Shown: positions 1 to 9,317 of the stretch, piece by piece
Position numbering within the stretch: position 1 is the stretch's first letter
Layout: each line of letters begins with the position of its first letter
From: Candidatus Saccharibacteria bacterium UBA2951
GTDB lineage: Bacteria > Patescibacteriota > Saccharimonadia > Saccharimonadales > Saccharimonadaceae
Direction: 5' to 3'
Assembly: GCA_002348615.1 (NCBI GenBank)
Contig: DEBR01000003.1
Span: 62,001 to 126,000, forward strand
Length of the DNA: 64,000 bases
The notes under the pieces: generated by a model
The model's input: only the letters and a program-made list of their open reading frames with translations
The model's database searches: none
What the model was told of the DNA's origin: nothing
Made by a program: the position numbers and the translations under genes

Positions 1-282
1 TTATTCCCGGTAGATGTTCTACTAATTTATTCAGGTCACCTGCAGGCTGCAGCGTACTTGGGACTCGTTGGAATGCTGCCGGTGCTGACGCATCACCGCG
101 GTTGGACACATACCAAGTGGGCGATGATATTGATTCCGCTGCCAATCGTTCTAGTGCCGTATTTGTACAGCGACAAAGTATTAGCGTTCAGTTTGGTGCT
201 CTACGGCGCTGCGGTGGCGGGATACTTTAGTCATTTGCTACTCGACGGTCTGATTTGGCGCAAATTCCGTATTAAGAACTAG
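1..282 (+). CDS. YdjM/DUF457-like membrane-bound metal-dependent hydrolase, 3' part
   Basis: The frame is open from the left edge, so the start lies outside the window and only the last 93 residues are seen. The piece contains the histidine motif THHRGWTHT near residue 31, followed by two hydrophobic segments and a final pair LLLDGLIW before a short basic tail. A conserved HRG-x-TH motif between membrane helices is the mark of the YdjM/DUF457 family of inner-membrane metal-dependent hydrolases. The substrate is not known for this type. A TTG at 58 could be read as a start but lies in the middle of the fold, so it is probably internal. Confidence 0.6.
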   Translation, partial: LFPVDVLLIYSGHLQAAAYLGLVGMLPVLTHHRGWTHTKWAMILIPLPIVLVPYLYSDKVLAFSLVLYGAAVAGYFSHLLLDGLIWRKFRIKN

Positions 283-292
283 CCGTTAGCTG

Positions 293-298
293 TACAAT
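293..298 (+). promoter_or_regulatory. -10 box for the DUF2207 gene
   Basis: TACAAT ends 7 nt before the ATG at 305, so the predicted transcript would begin at the start codon itself (leaderless). No convincing -35 is seen. Confidence 0.5.
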
Positions 299-304
299 AA
301 AATC

Positions 305-2053
305 ATGAAACGGCTGCTGTTGAGCCTGGGGTTGGCAGTTTTCGCACTCTTTGGGGTATCTGCTGCGCATGCGAGCGTTAATGACTTTACGATTTCAAAC
401 TACGACATTAAGTACGAATTGTCGCAGGATTCCAGCGGCCGTTCGGTGCTGAAAACCGTCGAAACGATTACGGCACAGTTCCCGAACTACGACCAAAACC
501 ACGGAATCGAACGGGCCATTCCGAAAAGTTACGACGACCATTCGGTCAGCCTAGACATCGAATCGGTCAAAAAAGTCGATGGCTCCGACTGGAACTACAC
601 CACCTATGACTCGAATGATAACAAGGTGGTACGGATAGGCGATGCCGACAGGTATGTGCACGGCGAACAAACGTACGTGATTACGTACACCCAGCGCGAT
701 GTTACCAAATACTTCAATGACACGAACGACGACGAATTCTATTGGGACACCAACGGCACAGACTGGCAGGTGCCGATTAATAAGTTAAGTGTACAGCTGA
801 CTGTGGCCGACAACCTGAAGTCAAGGTTGAACGGCAACACCGCTTGCTATCAGGGTTATAGCGGATCGAGCACACCGTGCCAAGTGGCTCTAAACGGCTC
901 GACATTTACTACAAGTGCCACTAACCTAATGGCAGGGCAGAACGTTACACTGGCAATCGGATTCAAGCCGCAGACATTCGCTAAATACGAACCGTCGCTT
1001 TTGGATAGGTTAATCGGATTCTATATAGCTTCCATATTCGCGGTCGGTGCGGCTGCTGTTGGTATTCTTATATGGCTTAGTGTGCGCTGGAACAATTGGT
1101 CAAACCGAAAGCGCGACCTTGGCACGGTAATCGCCGAATATACGCCACCGAAAGATGCGAGCCTGACGACATCGGCCAGCCTGCATTCGGGCATGGGCTC
1201 GTTATTCACCGCACAGCTGCTCGATTTTGCGGTCCGTGGGTACATAAACATCTACCAGACCAGGGAAAAGTCGCTGTTCAAAGCCGCCGAATACGATATT
1301 GAAATCGCTAAGGATATTAGCGATCTTAAGGCTGAGGAACGCGAGATCCTGAACGATATATTCGGTTCATCACCGAAAGTAGGGGAAAGGCTGGCGCTGA
1401 AGACGTTAAAGAATAACACTTCGGTATACACCCGAACGCTTGATAACGACAAAAAACTGAAAACTTTAGTGCGTGGCGAATATGGCCTGTGCCAAAAGGA
1501 CGACGCCAAGCGAAGCTGGTTTACGAACGCGGGCTGGGTGCTACTTGGCGCGAGTATTATTTTGCTTAATCCGCTGTTGTTCTTCGCGTCAATTACCGCA
1601 TTCGTTCTTGGCTACACGTTGTGGCCGTTGACCGACAAAGGCCTTGATCTGTACCGATACCTTAAGGGACTTGAACTTTACATAAAGGTCGCCGAAGCAG
1701 ACCGCATAAAAATGCTGCAAAGCCCAGAGGGTGCCGAAAAGACCGGTGGCGTCGACCCGAACGATCCATCACAACTTATTAAGCTGTACGAAAAAGTATT
1801 ACCATATGCCGTGTTATTCGGCCAGGAAAAAGAATGGTCAAAACGGATTGGCGAGATTTACGCGTCGACAGGTAGCGATCCGTCATGGTACCACGGTGTG
1901 AACGCGTTCAACGCGGCATCATTCAGTTCGGGTCTAAGCGGCTTTTCAACTGCCGCGGCGTATTCATCGGCTAGCAGTTCATCGTCCGGCGGCTCAAGCG
2001 GCGGCGGTTCCTCCGGCGGCGGAGGCGGTGGAGGCGGCGGCGGTGGCTGGTAG
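305..2053 (+). CDS. DUF2207 family membrane protein with glycine-rich tail
   Basis: This 582-residue protein has a signal peptide (about residues 1-23, ending AHA). An extracellular beta-rich domain follows, rich in Asp/Asn/Tyr, then a membrane helix near 235-260 and a cytoplasmic middle part. A further hydrophobic pair sits near 410-440, and the C-terminus is Ser/Gly-rich and ends in about eleven glycines and Trp. This order is that of the DUF2207 (predicted membrane protein) family, whose function is unknown. The ATG follows a -10 box by 7 nt and there is no Shine-Dalgarno, so translation is likely leaderless. The gene stands alone, ahead of the ABC exporter operon. Confidence 0.75.
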   Translation: MKRLLLSLGLAVFALFGVSAAHASVNDFTISNYDIKYELSQDSSGRSVLKTVETITAQFPNYDQNHGIERAIPKSYDDHSVSLDIESVKKVDGSDWNYTTYDSNDNKVVRIGDADRYVHGEQTYVITYTQRDVTKYFNDTNDDEFYWDTNGTDWQVPINKLSVQLTVADNLKSRLNGNTACYQGYSGSSTPCQVALNGSTFTTSATNLMAGQNVTLAIGFKPQTFAKYEPSLLDRLIGFYIASIFAVGAAAVGILIWLSVRWNNWSNRKRDLGTVIAEYTPPKDASLTTSASLHSGMGSLFTAQLLDFAVRGYINIYQTREKSLFKAAEYDIEIAKDISDLKAEEREILNDIFGSSPKVGERLALKTLKNNTSVYTRTLDNDKKLKTLVRGEYGLCQKDDAKRSWFTNAGWVLLGASIILLNPLLFFASITAFVLGYTLWPLTDKGLDLYRYLKGLELYIKVAEADRIKMLQSPEGAEKTGGVDPNDPSQLIKLYEKVLPYAVLFGQEKEWSKRIGEIYASTGSDPSWYHGVNAFNAASFSSGLSGFSTAAAYSSASSSSSGGSSGGGSSGGGGGGGGGGGW

Positions 2054-2095
2054 GCCACGAATCGCGCTATACTAGAAACAGAAGAGGAGGCTGTA

Positions 2096-2329
2096 ATGGG
2101 AAACGTGTACGAACTTGACGGACAACTGTTTACGAATGTTGGTGAATTCTTAGATGCGGTGGCACACGAGTATAAACATGGTGATAAGGACTTGGCGGTC
2201 CAAACTCTCGAAGATTATGGGTTTACGCTCAGCGATATCAACGCCGGCGGACACCAGCCACACCCACACGCCGCGAAGGACGACGCGAATCCTGAGCAGA
2301 CTCCTGAAAATAACGGTGACGCGTCATGA
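2096..2329 (+). CDS. Small acidic protein of unknown function, first gene of the ABC exporter operon
   Basis: The gene encodes 77 residues. The N-terminal half looks folded (pattern ...LDGQLFTNVGEFLDAV...), and the tail is disordered and rich in His, Asp, Asn and Pro. The start is supported by a strong Shine-Dalgarno (GAGGAGG, 2084-2090) and by a TATACT -10 box at 2068-2073. Its stop overlaps the ATG of the downstream ATPase (ATGA), so the two are translationally coupled and probably co-regulated. I recognise no domain; a small accessory role for the exporter is only an inference from position. Confidence 0.6.
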   Translation: MGNVYELDGQLFTNVGEFLDAVAHEYKHGDKDLAVQTLEDYGFTLSDINAGGHQPHPHAAKDDANPEQTPENNGDAS

Positions 2330-3027
2330 TTGAACTGGCGCACGTTTCAAAGATTTACGGCAAGAAACAAAACCAATTCACAGCACTTGAGGGAATAAAC
2401 CTCATCATTGAAAGTGGCAAAAGCGTCGCGATCGTCGGCAAAAGCGGGTCGGGCAAAAGCACGCTCATGCATATTATGAGTGGGCTTGACCGCGCGACAT
2501 CCGGCACGATAACGGTTGATGGCCAAGATATTTCACAGCTGAAAAACCGGGCACTCGATAAGTTTCGAGCCGAAAAAATCGGATTCATATTCCAATCGTT
2601 TTTCGTACAGGCTAACGAAACGTGTTTGCAGAACGTATTGCTGCCTCTTGAGATATCCCGCGCGCCGCGGTCTGAACGTACCGACATGGCCCTTAACGCG
2701 CTGAAAGATGTGGACCTGCTTGAGAAGAAATCATCTAAAGCCAGGGACTTGTCCGGCGGGCAGAAGCAGCGTCTGGCTATTGCACGGGCGATCGTATCGC
2801 ACCCGGACATCATATTCGCGGACGAACCGACAGGAAACCTTGATACCGCGACCGGCGACAAAGTTGAAAAGCTGCTGTTCGATTTTAACAAGCGGCTGGG
2901 AAGCACGCTTGTAGTAGTGACACACGACCCCGACCTTGCGAAAAAGTGCGAGATTCAGATACATATGAAGGACGGCAAGGTCGTGAAGGTCGTTGGAGCG
3001 GATTCCAAGAAGGGGAAGAAGAAATGA
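2326..3027 (+). CDS. ABC transporter ATP-binding protein, MacB/LolD type
   Basis: This 233-residue nucleotide-binding subunit energises the permease encoded next to it. The full set of motifs is present: Walker A GKSGSGKST (about 38-46), Q-loop near FIFQS, signature LSGGQKQR, Walker B IIFADEPTGNLD and the switch His in VVTHD. The sequence belongs to the MacB/LolD/FtsE clade, which drives mechanotransmission across the membrane rather than bulk import. The ATG overlaps the stop of the preceding small gene, and its own stop overlaps the permease start (ATGA). The exported substrate is unknown. Confidence 0.88.
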   Translation: MIELAHVSKIYGKKQNQFTALEGINLIIESGKSVAIVGKSGSGKSTLMHIMSGLDRATSGTITVDGQDISQLKNRALDKFRAEKIGFIFQSFFVQANETCLQNVLLPLEISRAPRSERTDMALNALKDVDLLEKKSSKARDLSGGQKQRLAIARAIVSHPDIIFADEPTGNLDTATGDKVEKLLFDFNKRLGSTLVVVTHDPDLAKKCEIQIHMKDGKVVKVVGADSKKGKKK

Positions 3028-4397
3028 GGATGCTGGATATCATCAGGCGGGCTGGCCGTAGTTTACGAAGTGCCAAGGCTCGTACGTTACTGACAAGCCT
3101 GGCGATCGCGGTCGGAGCCTTCACGTTGACTCTTACTCTGGCGGCCGGCAACGGCATTAGTGCCTATGTGGACCGGTTGGTCGCAAGCAACTTTGACCCG
3201 TCAGAGCTTATCGTTGGTCGGGACAAGGAGGTCGAGAACACGGGCGCTCCGGACTCGTCGCCGCGTGAGTATGACGAATCTGTGGCGAGCGTTTCATTTG
3301 GCGGCCAAGGCAGTTTACAGCTGAAGCAGATTAGCGACGAAGATATAAAAAAGCTTGAATCGCTCAGTTACGTCAAGCAGGTCAGGCCGAATTACCAAAT
3401 TGACGCAAGGTATATTACCCGTGAGGGAAGTAAGCGCTACAGCCTGAGTGTGCAGTCGTATAATCCAGGTCAGAAACCGGAGCTTGCGGCGGGAACATTG
3501 CCGAGCCGCGACTTGAAGCCAGGCACGTTGGTGCTACCGGAAGCATACGTCAAACTACTTGGGTTCAAGGATGCTAAATCGGCGATCGGAAAAACTGTGG
3601 ACATCGTGACGCAGCAGCCATTCACCGAAGAAGCTATGAGAAGCTTCTTAGCCAGCGGCGCGTTAACCCAGCCTGGTGCGGCCGCTCCCGAACCAAAGCG
3701 CCAGACAAGTGTATTTACCATTGCGGGTGTAAGCAAGCCAAGCGTCACCAGCCTGGCGACTGCAGGACTGCCTGTTCTGCTTAGTTCGGAAGACGCCAAA
3801 TCTTTGTATGACTTTACCTCGGCCGGTACGCAGAACCATGGCAAATATCTTTACGCCTACGTTCGAGTCGATGGAGCTGAAGACGTAAAAGTCGCGAACG
3901 ACGCCAAGAAAAAGCTCAAAGCCATGGGGTATTCGGTCGTGACAAGCCAGGACCTTCAGGCAAGTTTGCAAACTATCGTCGCGGTGCTGCAAAGTCTTGT
4001 GGCTGTGTTCGCTATGATAACGATCATCGCTAGCGTGTTCGGTATCGTGAACACCATGTACATCAGCGTACTTGAGCGTACCCGGGAAATCGGGCTGATG
4101 AAAGCGCTCGGCATGCGTAGTCGATCAGTCGCGTGGTTATTCAGGATCGAAGCGGCATGGATTGGTTTTTTAGGAGGCGCCTTAGGCGCGACCGTCGCGG
4201 TACTCTTAAGCGTTGCCATCAACCCGCTTCTTACTAAGCAGCTTAATCTTGGTAAAGGCAATACCATCCTCATGAACGATTGGGGTCAGATACTGCTACT
4301 CATTGCCGCGCTAATACTTGTGGCAATTTTGGCTGGTTGGTTCCCGGCACGAAAAGCCGCCAAACTTGACCCGATTGAAGCTTTGAGGACTGAGTAA
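3024..4397 (+). CDS. MacB/FtsX-type ABC transporter permease
   Basis: This 457-residue permease has the MacB-like layout: one N-terminal helix (about 20-45), a large extracytoplasmic domain, and three C-terminal helices with the FtsX motif ERTREIGLMKALGMRS. The C-terminus WFPARKAAKLDPIEALR is the usual MacB ending. I chose the ATG at 3024, which overlaps the ATPase stop as ATGA; an earlier in-frame codon at 2946 lies deep inside the ATPase gene. With the ATPase it should form a mechanotransmission exporter. In a monoderm-like cell it may export peptides, or extract lipids or lipoproteins. The substrate cannot be read from sequence. Confidence 0.85.
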   Translation: MRMLDIIRRAGRSLRSAKARTLLTSLAIAVGAFTLTLTLAAGNGISAYVDRLVASNFDPSELIVGRDKEVENTGAPDSSPREYDESVASVSFGGQGSLQLKQISDEDIKKLESLSYVKQVRPNYQIDARYITREGSKRYSLSVQSYNPGQKPELAAGTLPSRDLKPGTLVLPEAYVKLLGFKDAKSAIGKTVDIVTQQPFTEEAMRSFLASGALTQPGAAAPEPKRQTSVFTIAGVSKPSVTSLATAGLPVLLSSEDAKSLYDFTSAGTQNHGKYLYAYVRVDGAEDVKVANDAKKKLKAMGYSVVTSQDLQASLQTIVAVLQSLVAVFAMITIIASVFGIVNTMYISVLERTREIGLMKALGMRSRSVAWLFRIEAAWIGFLGGALGATVAVLLSVAINPLLTKQLNLGKGNTILMNDWGQILLLIAALILVAILAGWFPARKAAKLDPIEALRTE

Positions 4398-4648
4398 TGA
4401 CTGAGCGGTATGGCAACTTCGCGGAAGGTATGGGAATGAGTGAAGTCAACGATAAAGTAGATGAACTCAACGCACGCATCGACCAATTGCAGCAAGACAT
4501 AGCAACGCTGCAAGAGGCACTTGAAGCAGGCCACATGACTCACGAAGCGTACGAGATGGCGCATGAACCGCTCGACCAGCAGCTTTCGATCGCAAAATAT
4601 AACCGCGACGCATACTTAGCGCGGCTTGAATCGTGGGTGTCAGAGTAA
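4397..4648 (+). CDS. Small coiled-coil protein at end of ABC operon
   Basis: This 83-residue protein is mostly heptad-patterned helix (VDELNARIDQLQQDIATLQE) with acidic bias and no membrane segment. Its ATG shares one base with the permease stop (TAATG), so it belongs to the same operon. No family is recognised. It could be an adaptor or regulator of the exporter. A second in-frame ATG at 4433 (MSEVNDKV) is a plausible alternative start. Confidence 0.55.
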   Translation: MTERYGNFAEGMGMSEVNDKVDELNARIDQLQQDIATLQEALEAGHMTHEAYEMAHEPLDQQLSIAKYNRDAYLARLESWVSE

Positions 4649-4659
4649 TGACCTTCTGC

Positions 4660-4665
4660 TACACT
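4660..4665 (+). promoter_or_regulatory. Extended -10 box for serS
   Basis: TGC-TACACT ends 10 nt before the serS ATG, leaving a leader of at most about 3 nt. Confidence 0.45.
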
Positions 4666-4674
4666 TATTGATAT

Positions 4675-5973
4675 ATGTTAGACATCCGTTATATCCGTGA
4701 AAATGCCGATAAGGTTCAAGAAGCCGCTAAAAATAAAGGCTACGACGTTTCGATTTCAGAACTTTTGAAGCTTGATGACGAGCGCCGCGAATTGCAGCAG
4801 CAAGTTGACGCACTGCGCGAACGGCGCAACGCGAACGCAGCGAGCATGAAAGGCGGCAAACCGGAACAATCGGTCATTGATGAAGGCAAGCAGATAAAGA
4901 TCGAACTGGCCGAACGCGAAGAATACCTAACTAACACTGAAGTAAAGTTCGTCGAACTATTAAAGACCGTGCCGAACGTACCACTCGATATGGTTCCCGT
5001 AGGTTCAACGGAAGATGAGAACGTCGTCATTAAAACAAGTGGTGAAAAACCGCAGTTTGATTTTGAGCCCAAAAGTCACTGGGAACTGGCAGAGGCCCAC
5101 GATTGGATTGATAAGGAACGTGCGGCCAAAATCGCCGGTGCACGATTCGCCTACCTAAAAGGCGATTTAGTACGTCTTGAAATGGCTCTTTGGAACTACG
5201 GCATGGACGTGCTTGGTTCGCAGGAGACATTGCAGAAAATCATTGACGATAATCACCTTGAAGGTGTCAGTTCAAAACCGTTCACACCAGTCATCCCGCC
5301 CGCCGTCGCGCGTACGGAAGTGTTCCAAGCAACCGGTCGACTGAACAAAGAGGAGCAGACCTACAAGCTTGAAGACGAAGATCTATGGCTGAACGCGAGC
5401 GCCGAGCATACCATGGCTCCTATGTACTTAAACGAAATCCTGCCGGAAGCACAGCTGCCGATTAGAATCGTGGGCTATACTACGGCCTTTAGGCGTGAGG
5501 CCGGTACGTACGGCAAAGACGCCGAAGGAATCTTCAGGCTGCATCAATTCAATAAATTGGAGATGGAGAGTTTTACCACGGCCGAAGCCGGCCTGAACGA
5601 ACACCTGTTCATGGTGGCGATTCAAGAGTATCTGATGGCTTCGCTGGGCTTGCCGTTCCAAACGCTTGAAAAATGCACGGCCGACATTGGTCGTCCGAAC
5701 GCGAAGGGTGTCGACATCAATACCTGGCTGCCGGGACAGAGCGAATATCGTGAAACCCACACAGCTGATTACATTACCGACTACCAAGCCCGACCTATGA
5801 AAACACGGGTTCGTCGTCAAGATGACACCGTACAATTCGTTCACACGAACGATGCCACAGTATTTTCGGAACGACCTCTAGTAGCGATACTTGAGAACTT
5901 CCAAACCGCCGATGGAAACGTGGTGATTCCAGAGGTACTACGCCCATACATGGGTGGCCGCGACATACTTTAG
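4675..5973 (+). CDS. serS: Seryl-tRNA synthetase
   Basis: This 432-residue enzyme charges tRNA-Ser (and tRNA-Sec where present). It has the long N-terminal antiparallel coiled-coil arm (about 28-110) that recognises the tRNA, followed by a class II catalytic core. Motif 2 reads TTAFRREAGTYGKDAEGIFRLHQF, and motif 3 lies near the C-terminus (RPLVAILENFQ). Length matches bacterial SerRS (about 425). The -10 box lies 10 nt before the ATG and there is no Shine-Dalgarno. Confidence 0.95.
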   Translation: MLDIRYIRENADKVQEAAKNKGYDVSISELLKLDDERRELQQQVDALRERRNANAASMKGGKPEQSVIDEGKQIKIELAEREEYLTNTEVKFVELLKTVPNVPLDMVPVGSTEDENVVIKTSGEKPQFDFEPKSHWELAEAHDWIDKERAAKIAGARFAYLKGDLVRLEMALWNYGMDVLGSQETLQKIIDDNHLEGVSSKPFTPVIPPAVARTEVFQATGRLNKEEQTYKLEDEDLWLNASAEHTMAPMYLNEILPEAQLPIRIVGYTTAFRREAGTYGKDAEGIFRLHQFNKLEMESFTTAEAGLNEHLFMVAIQEYLMASLGLPFQTLEKCTADIGRPNAKGVDINTWLPGQSEYRETHTADYITDYQARPMKTRVRRQDDTVQFVHTNDATVFSERPLVAILENFQTADGNVVIPEVLRPYMGGRDIL

Positions 5974-5978
5974 AGTGC

Positions 5979-5984
5979 TATACT
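5979..5984 (+). promoter_or_regulatory. Extended -10 box for hpf
   Basis: TGC-TATACT lies just after the serS stop; the transcript would have a leader of about 30 nt containing the AAGGAGGG ribosome-binding site. Confidence 0.5.
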
Positions 5985-6021
5985 ATAAGTACAAGAACTT
6001 CTAACGAAGGAGGGCACTTAC

Positions 6022-6399
6022 ATGATCCAATCAATCGCAATCACAGGCGTCAAATATGACATCGATGATACGACTCAAAAATACGTGATGCGAAAGATAG
6101 GACGGCTCGACAGATTCCTCCCGCGACACGCACGAAAAAGCGTTTCCGCCGAAGTAAAGCTTAAAGAGGTCAACCGGGACAACGGCAACAAATACGAAGC
6201 CGAAATCATTCTGCATGTACCTGACAAACAGCTGGCTGCCAAGGATTCGACTGTCAATATGATCGCGGCGGTCGACATCGTTGAAGCCAAGATCGTGAGC
6301 CAACTTCGAAAGTACAAGGATCTTCACCTTGGTCACACCGGTCGAGCACGCGCAGTCCTGTCGCAATTCAAACGAAGTTACGACCGCGAAGCCGCCTAG
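6022..6399 (+). CDS. hpf: Ribosome hibernation promoting factor (S30AE family)
   Basis: This 125-residue protein has the HPF/RaiA fold: an N-terminal strand IQSIAITGVKYDIDD, a helix with KIGRLDRFLPRHAR, strands carrying KYEAEIILHVPDKQLAAKDS, and the conserved VDIVEAKIVSQLRKYKD helix. Such proteins bind the 30S decoding region and stop idle ribosomes. It lacks the extra C-terminal dimerisation domain of long HPF, although a short basic tail remains. A strong Shine-Dalgarno (AAGGAGGG) precedes the ATG. A terminator follows at 6419. Confidence 0.88.
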   Translation: MIQSIAITGVKYDIDDTTQKYVMRKIGRLDRFLPRHARKSVSAEVKLKEVNRDNGNKYEAEIILHVPDKQLAAKDSTVNMIAAVDIVEAKIVSQLRKYKDLHLGHTGRARAVLSQFKRSYDREAA

Positions 6400-6418
6400 C
6401 GACTACGCAAAACGATGT

Positions 6419-6455
6419 AAAACTGTCCGCTATGCAACTGGCGGGCAGTTTTGTT
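6419..6455 (+). terminator. Rho-independent terminator after hpf
   Basis: The 12-bp stem AAAACTGTCCGC / GCGGGCAGTTTT (one G-T pair) encloses a 10-nt loop and runs into T residues. Confidence 0.75.
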
Positions 6456-6500
6456 ACGATAAAAGCATAAGAGTTTAACCAAAAGGGAACATAAACACGC

Positions 6501-6584
6501 ATGACCCAGCAATTAGTCACATGCTTTTCAGCAGGCATATTTGCCGCCGTGGTATTCATGGTCGCACTGGCATCCTTCGCCTAG
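6501..6584 (+). CDS. Possible 27-residue membrane peptide
   Basis: A short frame ATG...TAG encodes MTQQLVTCFSAG followed by a hydrophobic stretch IFAAVVFMVALASFA, which fits a single transmembrane helix. A purine-rich AAAGGGAA lies about 12 nt upstream, which is rather far for a ribosome-binding site. It sits between the hpf terminator and the secA promoter. The composition is typical of small membrane peptides, but coding is not proven. Confidence 0.3.
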   Translation: MTQQLVTCFSAGIFAAVVFMVALASFA

Positions 6585-6619
6585 TCGAATTTACGCCATA
6601 ATTTCAGGGGTATTCGGAC

Positions 6620-6648
6620 TTCCAGCCAGGTCCGTTTCAGGGTATAAT
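6620..6648 (+). promoter_or_regulatory. secA promoter
   Basis: TTCCAG and TATAAT with a 17-nt spacer. The -35 region lies inside a small inverted repeat CGGAC...GTCCG. The leader is about 35 nt with GAGGGA before the ATG. Confidence 0.55.
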
Positions 6649-6689
6649 AATGCGTAGTTTTGAACTAGGCTGATAAGAGACGAGGGAAT

Positions 6690-9317
6690 ATGCCAAAGAT
6701 TACGAGGCAATCTGTTTTAACGAAAGTGTTTGGGGACCCGCAAAAGCGGATACTTCGCGGCTACGAAAAGAAGGTCGCCGCGGTCAACGCACTGGCAGAC
6801 AAATACAAAGACATGAAGAAGTCGGACCTGCCAAAGCAGACCGAACTGTTAAAAAAACGCCTGACAAAGAAAGGTACGACGCTCGACGACATCCTGCCGG
6901 ACGCGTTCGCGCTGGTACGCGAGGCGTCAACACGCGTGCTTGGCATGCGTCATTTTGACGTACAGCTGATCGGTGGCATGGCCTTGCATCAGGGCAATGT
7001 GGCCGAAATGAAAACCGGTGAAGGAAAGACACTGGTCGCTACGCTTCCGACTTACCTGAACGCGCTTGAAGGTAAGGGCGTGCACGTCGTGACAGTGAAC
7101 GACTACCTGGCACAACGCGACGCGTCGTGGATGGGCGAGTTGTATCACTTTTTGGGACTTTCGACCGGTGTTATCATCAACGATGCCAGCTTTATCTACG
7201 ATCCAGACTACGACAATGAGGCTCACGACGACGAGCGCATGCGAAGGCTCCGTCCGGTTACCCGCAAGGAAGCCTATGCGGCCGATGTTACCTACGGAAC
7301 GAACAACGAATTCGGATTCGACTACTTACGCGACAACATGGTCGATGACGTTGAACTACTTCGCCAACGCGAGCTGAACTTCGCCATCGTCGACGAGGTC
7401 GACAGTATTCTGATTGACGAAGCCAGGACGCCGCTTATCATCAGTGCGCCGGCCGCCGAAAACCCCGACAGCTATTACCAGTTCGCCAAAGTAGCCGCCA
7501 AGTTAACGGAAAAAGATTACATCCTGGACGAGAAGCGCCGTAGCGTCGCGCTGTCTGATGAAGGCGTGGAGCGCGTGCAGAAAATGCTCGGCATAAAAAA
7601 CTTATTCACACCGGAATACGTACGTACCGTCTACCATATGGATCAAGCTCTTAAGGCTCAGACGCTATTTAAGCGTGACAAAGATTACGTAGTTACGAAC
7701 GACGGCGAGGTAATTATCGTTGACGAACACACCGGTCGTCTCATGCAGGGTCGTCGTTACAACGAAGGCCTGCATCAAGCAATTGAAGCCAAAGAAAACG
7801 TTCCCGTGTTGTCGGAAAGTATGACGCTCGCGACGATTTCGTTCCAGAACTACTTTAGGTTGTACAACAAACTTTCAGGTATGACTGGTACGGCATTCAC
7901 CGAAGCCGAGGAGTTCCAGCAGATTTACAGCCTTGATGTCGTTCAAATACCACCGAACAAACCTGTTATCCGCGACGACAAGGAAGACCTGATTTTCAAG
8001 ACAGAAAAAGGCAAATTAAAGGCCGTTGCCGATGTTATTAAAGAACATCACAAAGCCGGTCGTCCGGTGCTGGTCGGGTCGGCGAGCATCGCTAAGAACG
8101 AGATGATCGCGGAATATCTGAAAAAAGAAAAGATTCCGTTTGAAATCTTGAACGCGAAGAACAACGAACGTGAAGCAGCCATCATTGCCAAGGCAGGAGA
8201 AAAGGGCGCGATCACACTCGCGACGAACATCGCCGGTCGTGGTACCGACATTAAGCTTGGCGAAGGAGTGGTTGAACTCGGTGGATTGGTCGTGATCGGC
8301 AGTGAACGTCACGAGTCACGCCGTATCGACAATCAGCTGCGAGGACGTGGCGGACGTCAGGGTGACCCGGGCGAGACACAGTTCTTCGTTAGTACCGAGG
8401 ACGATCTTATGCGGATTTTCCAAGGCGAGCGGATCGCCAGCCTGATGGATCGTCTTGGTGTCGACGAAGACACGCCGATTCAGAACAAGGCGGTATCGAA
8501 AACGCTTGAAAACGCCCAGAAACGCGTTGAAGGCTACCATTTTGATACCCGTAAGAACGTTGTGCAGTATGACAACGTGATCAACCGCCATCGCCGTGTC
8601 GTTTACACCATGCGCCGCAAAATTTTGGAAGGTGACAATATCCAACCAGAGATCAAGCGTCTGATTACCGAGATGGTCCGTGAGCTCACCGTTCTGCCAG
8701 CCAAGAACAACCCTAAGTTTTACGACGAGTTCACGGCTATCTTCCCGGTTGACGAGAAAGACCTGAAGCTGGTAGCGGAAGAAAAACGCGACAAAGCTCG
8801 CTACGAAGCCGGCCTTAAACTTGCTGAAAAACTGTACAAGCAAAAGGAGACCGAGGTCGAGGCCGAAATGCTTCGCAAGGTTGAACGGGACGTCTATATA
8901 CAGGTACTCGACACGCTTTGGATGCAGCACCTTGAAAACATGCAGCATCTACGTGACGGCATTCACTGGCGTTCAGTCGGGCAGCGGGACCCGCTGGTCG
9001 AATACCGGTCGGAATCGCAAAAATTGTTTGACGGCTTACAGGCGACGCTTCGCGAAGAAGTGCTACGGGCGATCATGCACGTACACAAGCATGACGCCAT
9101 AACCGCCGATCATGAAGACCATGACACCGAGCTGACAAGGCTTGCCGAACGCGCGGTCGAACGTGGCGTGAACGAAATCGACACGGGTGAAACAAACCGT
9201 GACGACGACTTTAAGGTCACCAAAGTTAAGTCGGCCAACGAATCTGCTCGCGCTAAGAACGCGGCTCGCAAGAAAAAGAAAACCCAACGACAGAACAAAA
9301 AGAAAGGCCGACGTTAA
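6690..9317 (+). CDS. secA: Preprotein translocase ATPase SecA
   Basis: This 875-residue motor drives post-translational export through SecYEG. Visible motifs are Walker A MKTGEGKTLVATL (about 109-121), the DEAD-like box VDEVDSILIDEARTPL, the preprotein cross-linking region, NIAGRGTDIKLGEGV and the arginine-finger segment QLRGRGGRQGDPG. Then come the helical wing and scaffold (TLWMQHLENMQHLRDGIHWRSVGQRDPLVEY). The Cys-rich SEC-C zinc motif of longer SecA proteins is absent; the protein ends in a Lys/Arg-rich tail (ARKKKKTQRQNKKK). The start has GACGAGGGA upstream. Confidence 0.97.
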   Translation: MPKITRQSVLTKVFGDPQKRILRGYEKKVAAVNALADKYKDMKKSDLPKQTELLKKRLTKKGTTLDDILPDAFALVREASTRVLGMRHFDVQLIGGMALHQGNVAEMKTGEGKTLVATLPTYLNALEGKGVHVVTVNDYLAQRDASWMGELYHFLGLSTGVIINDASFIYDPDYDNEAHDDERMRRLRPVTRKEAYAADVTYGTNNEFGFDYLRDNMVDDVELLRQRELNFAIVDEVDSILIDEARTPLIISAPAAENPDSYYQFAKVAAKLTEKDYILDEKRRSVALSDEGVERVQKMLGIKNLFTPEYVRTVYHMDQALKAQTLFKRDKDYVVTNDGEVIIVDEHTGRLMQGRRYNEGLHQAIEAKENVPVLSESMTLATISFQNYFRLYNKLSGMTGTAFTEAEEFQQIYSLDVVQIPPNKPVIRDDKEDLIFKTEKGKLKAVADVIKEHHKAGRPVLVGSASIAKNEMIAEYLKKEKIPFEILNAKNNEREAAIIAKAGEKGAITLATNIAGRGTDIKLGEGVVELGGLVVIGSERHESRRIDNQLRGRGGRQGDPGETQFFVSTEDDLMRIFQGERIASLMDRLGVDEDTPIQNKAVSKTLENAQKRVEGYHFDTRKNVVQYDNVINRHRRVVYTMRRKILEGDNIQPEIKRLITEMVRELTVLPAKNNPKFYDEFTAIFPVDEKDLKLVAEEKRDKARYEAGLKLAEKLYKQKETEVEAEMLRKVERDVYIQVLDTLWMQHLENMQHLRDGIHWRSVGQRDPLVEYRSESQKLFDGLQATLREEVLRAIMHVHKHDAITADHEDHDTELTRLAERAVERGVNEIDTGETNRDDDFKVTKVKSANESARAKNAARKKKKTQRQNKKKGRR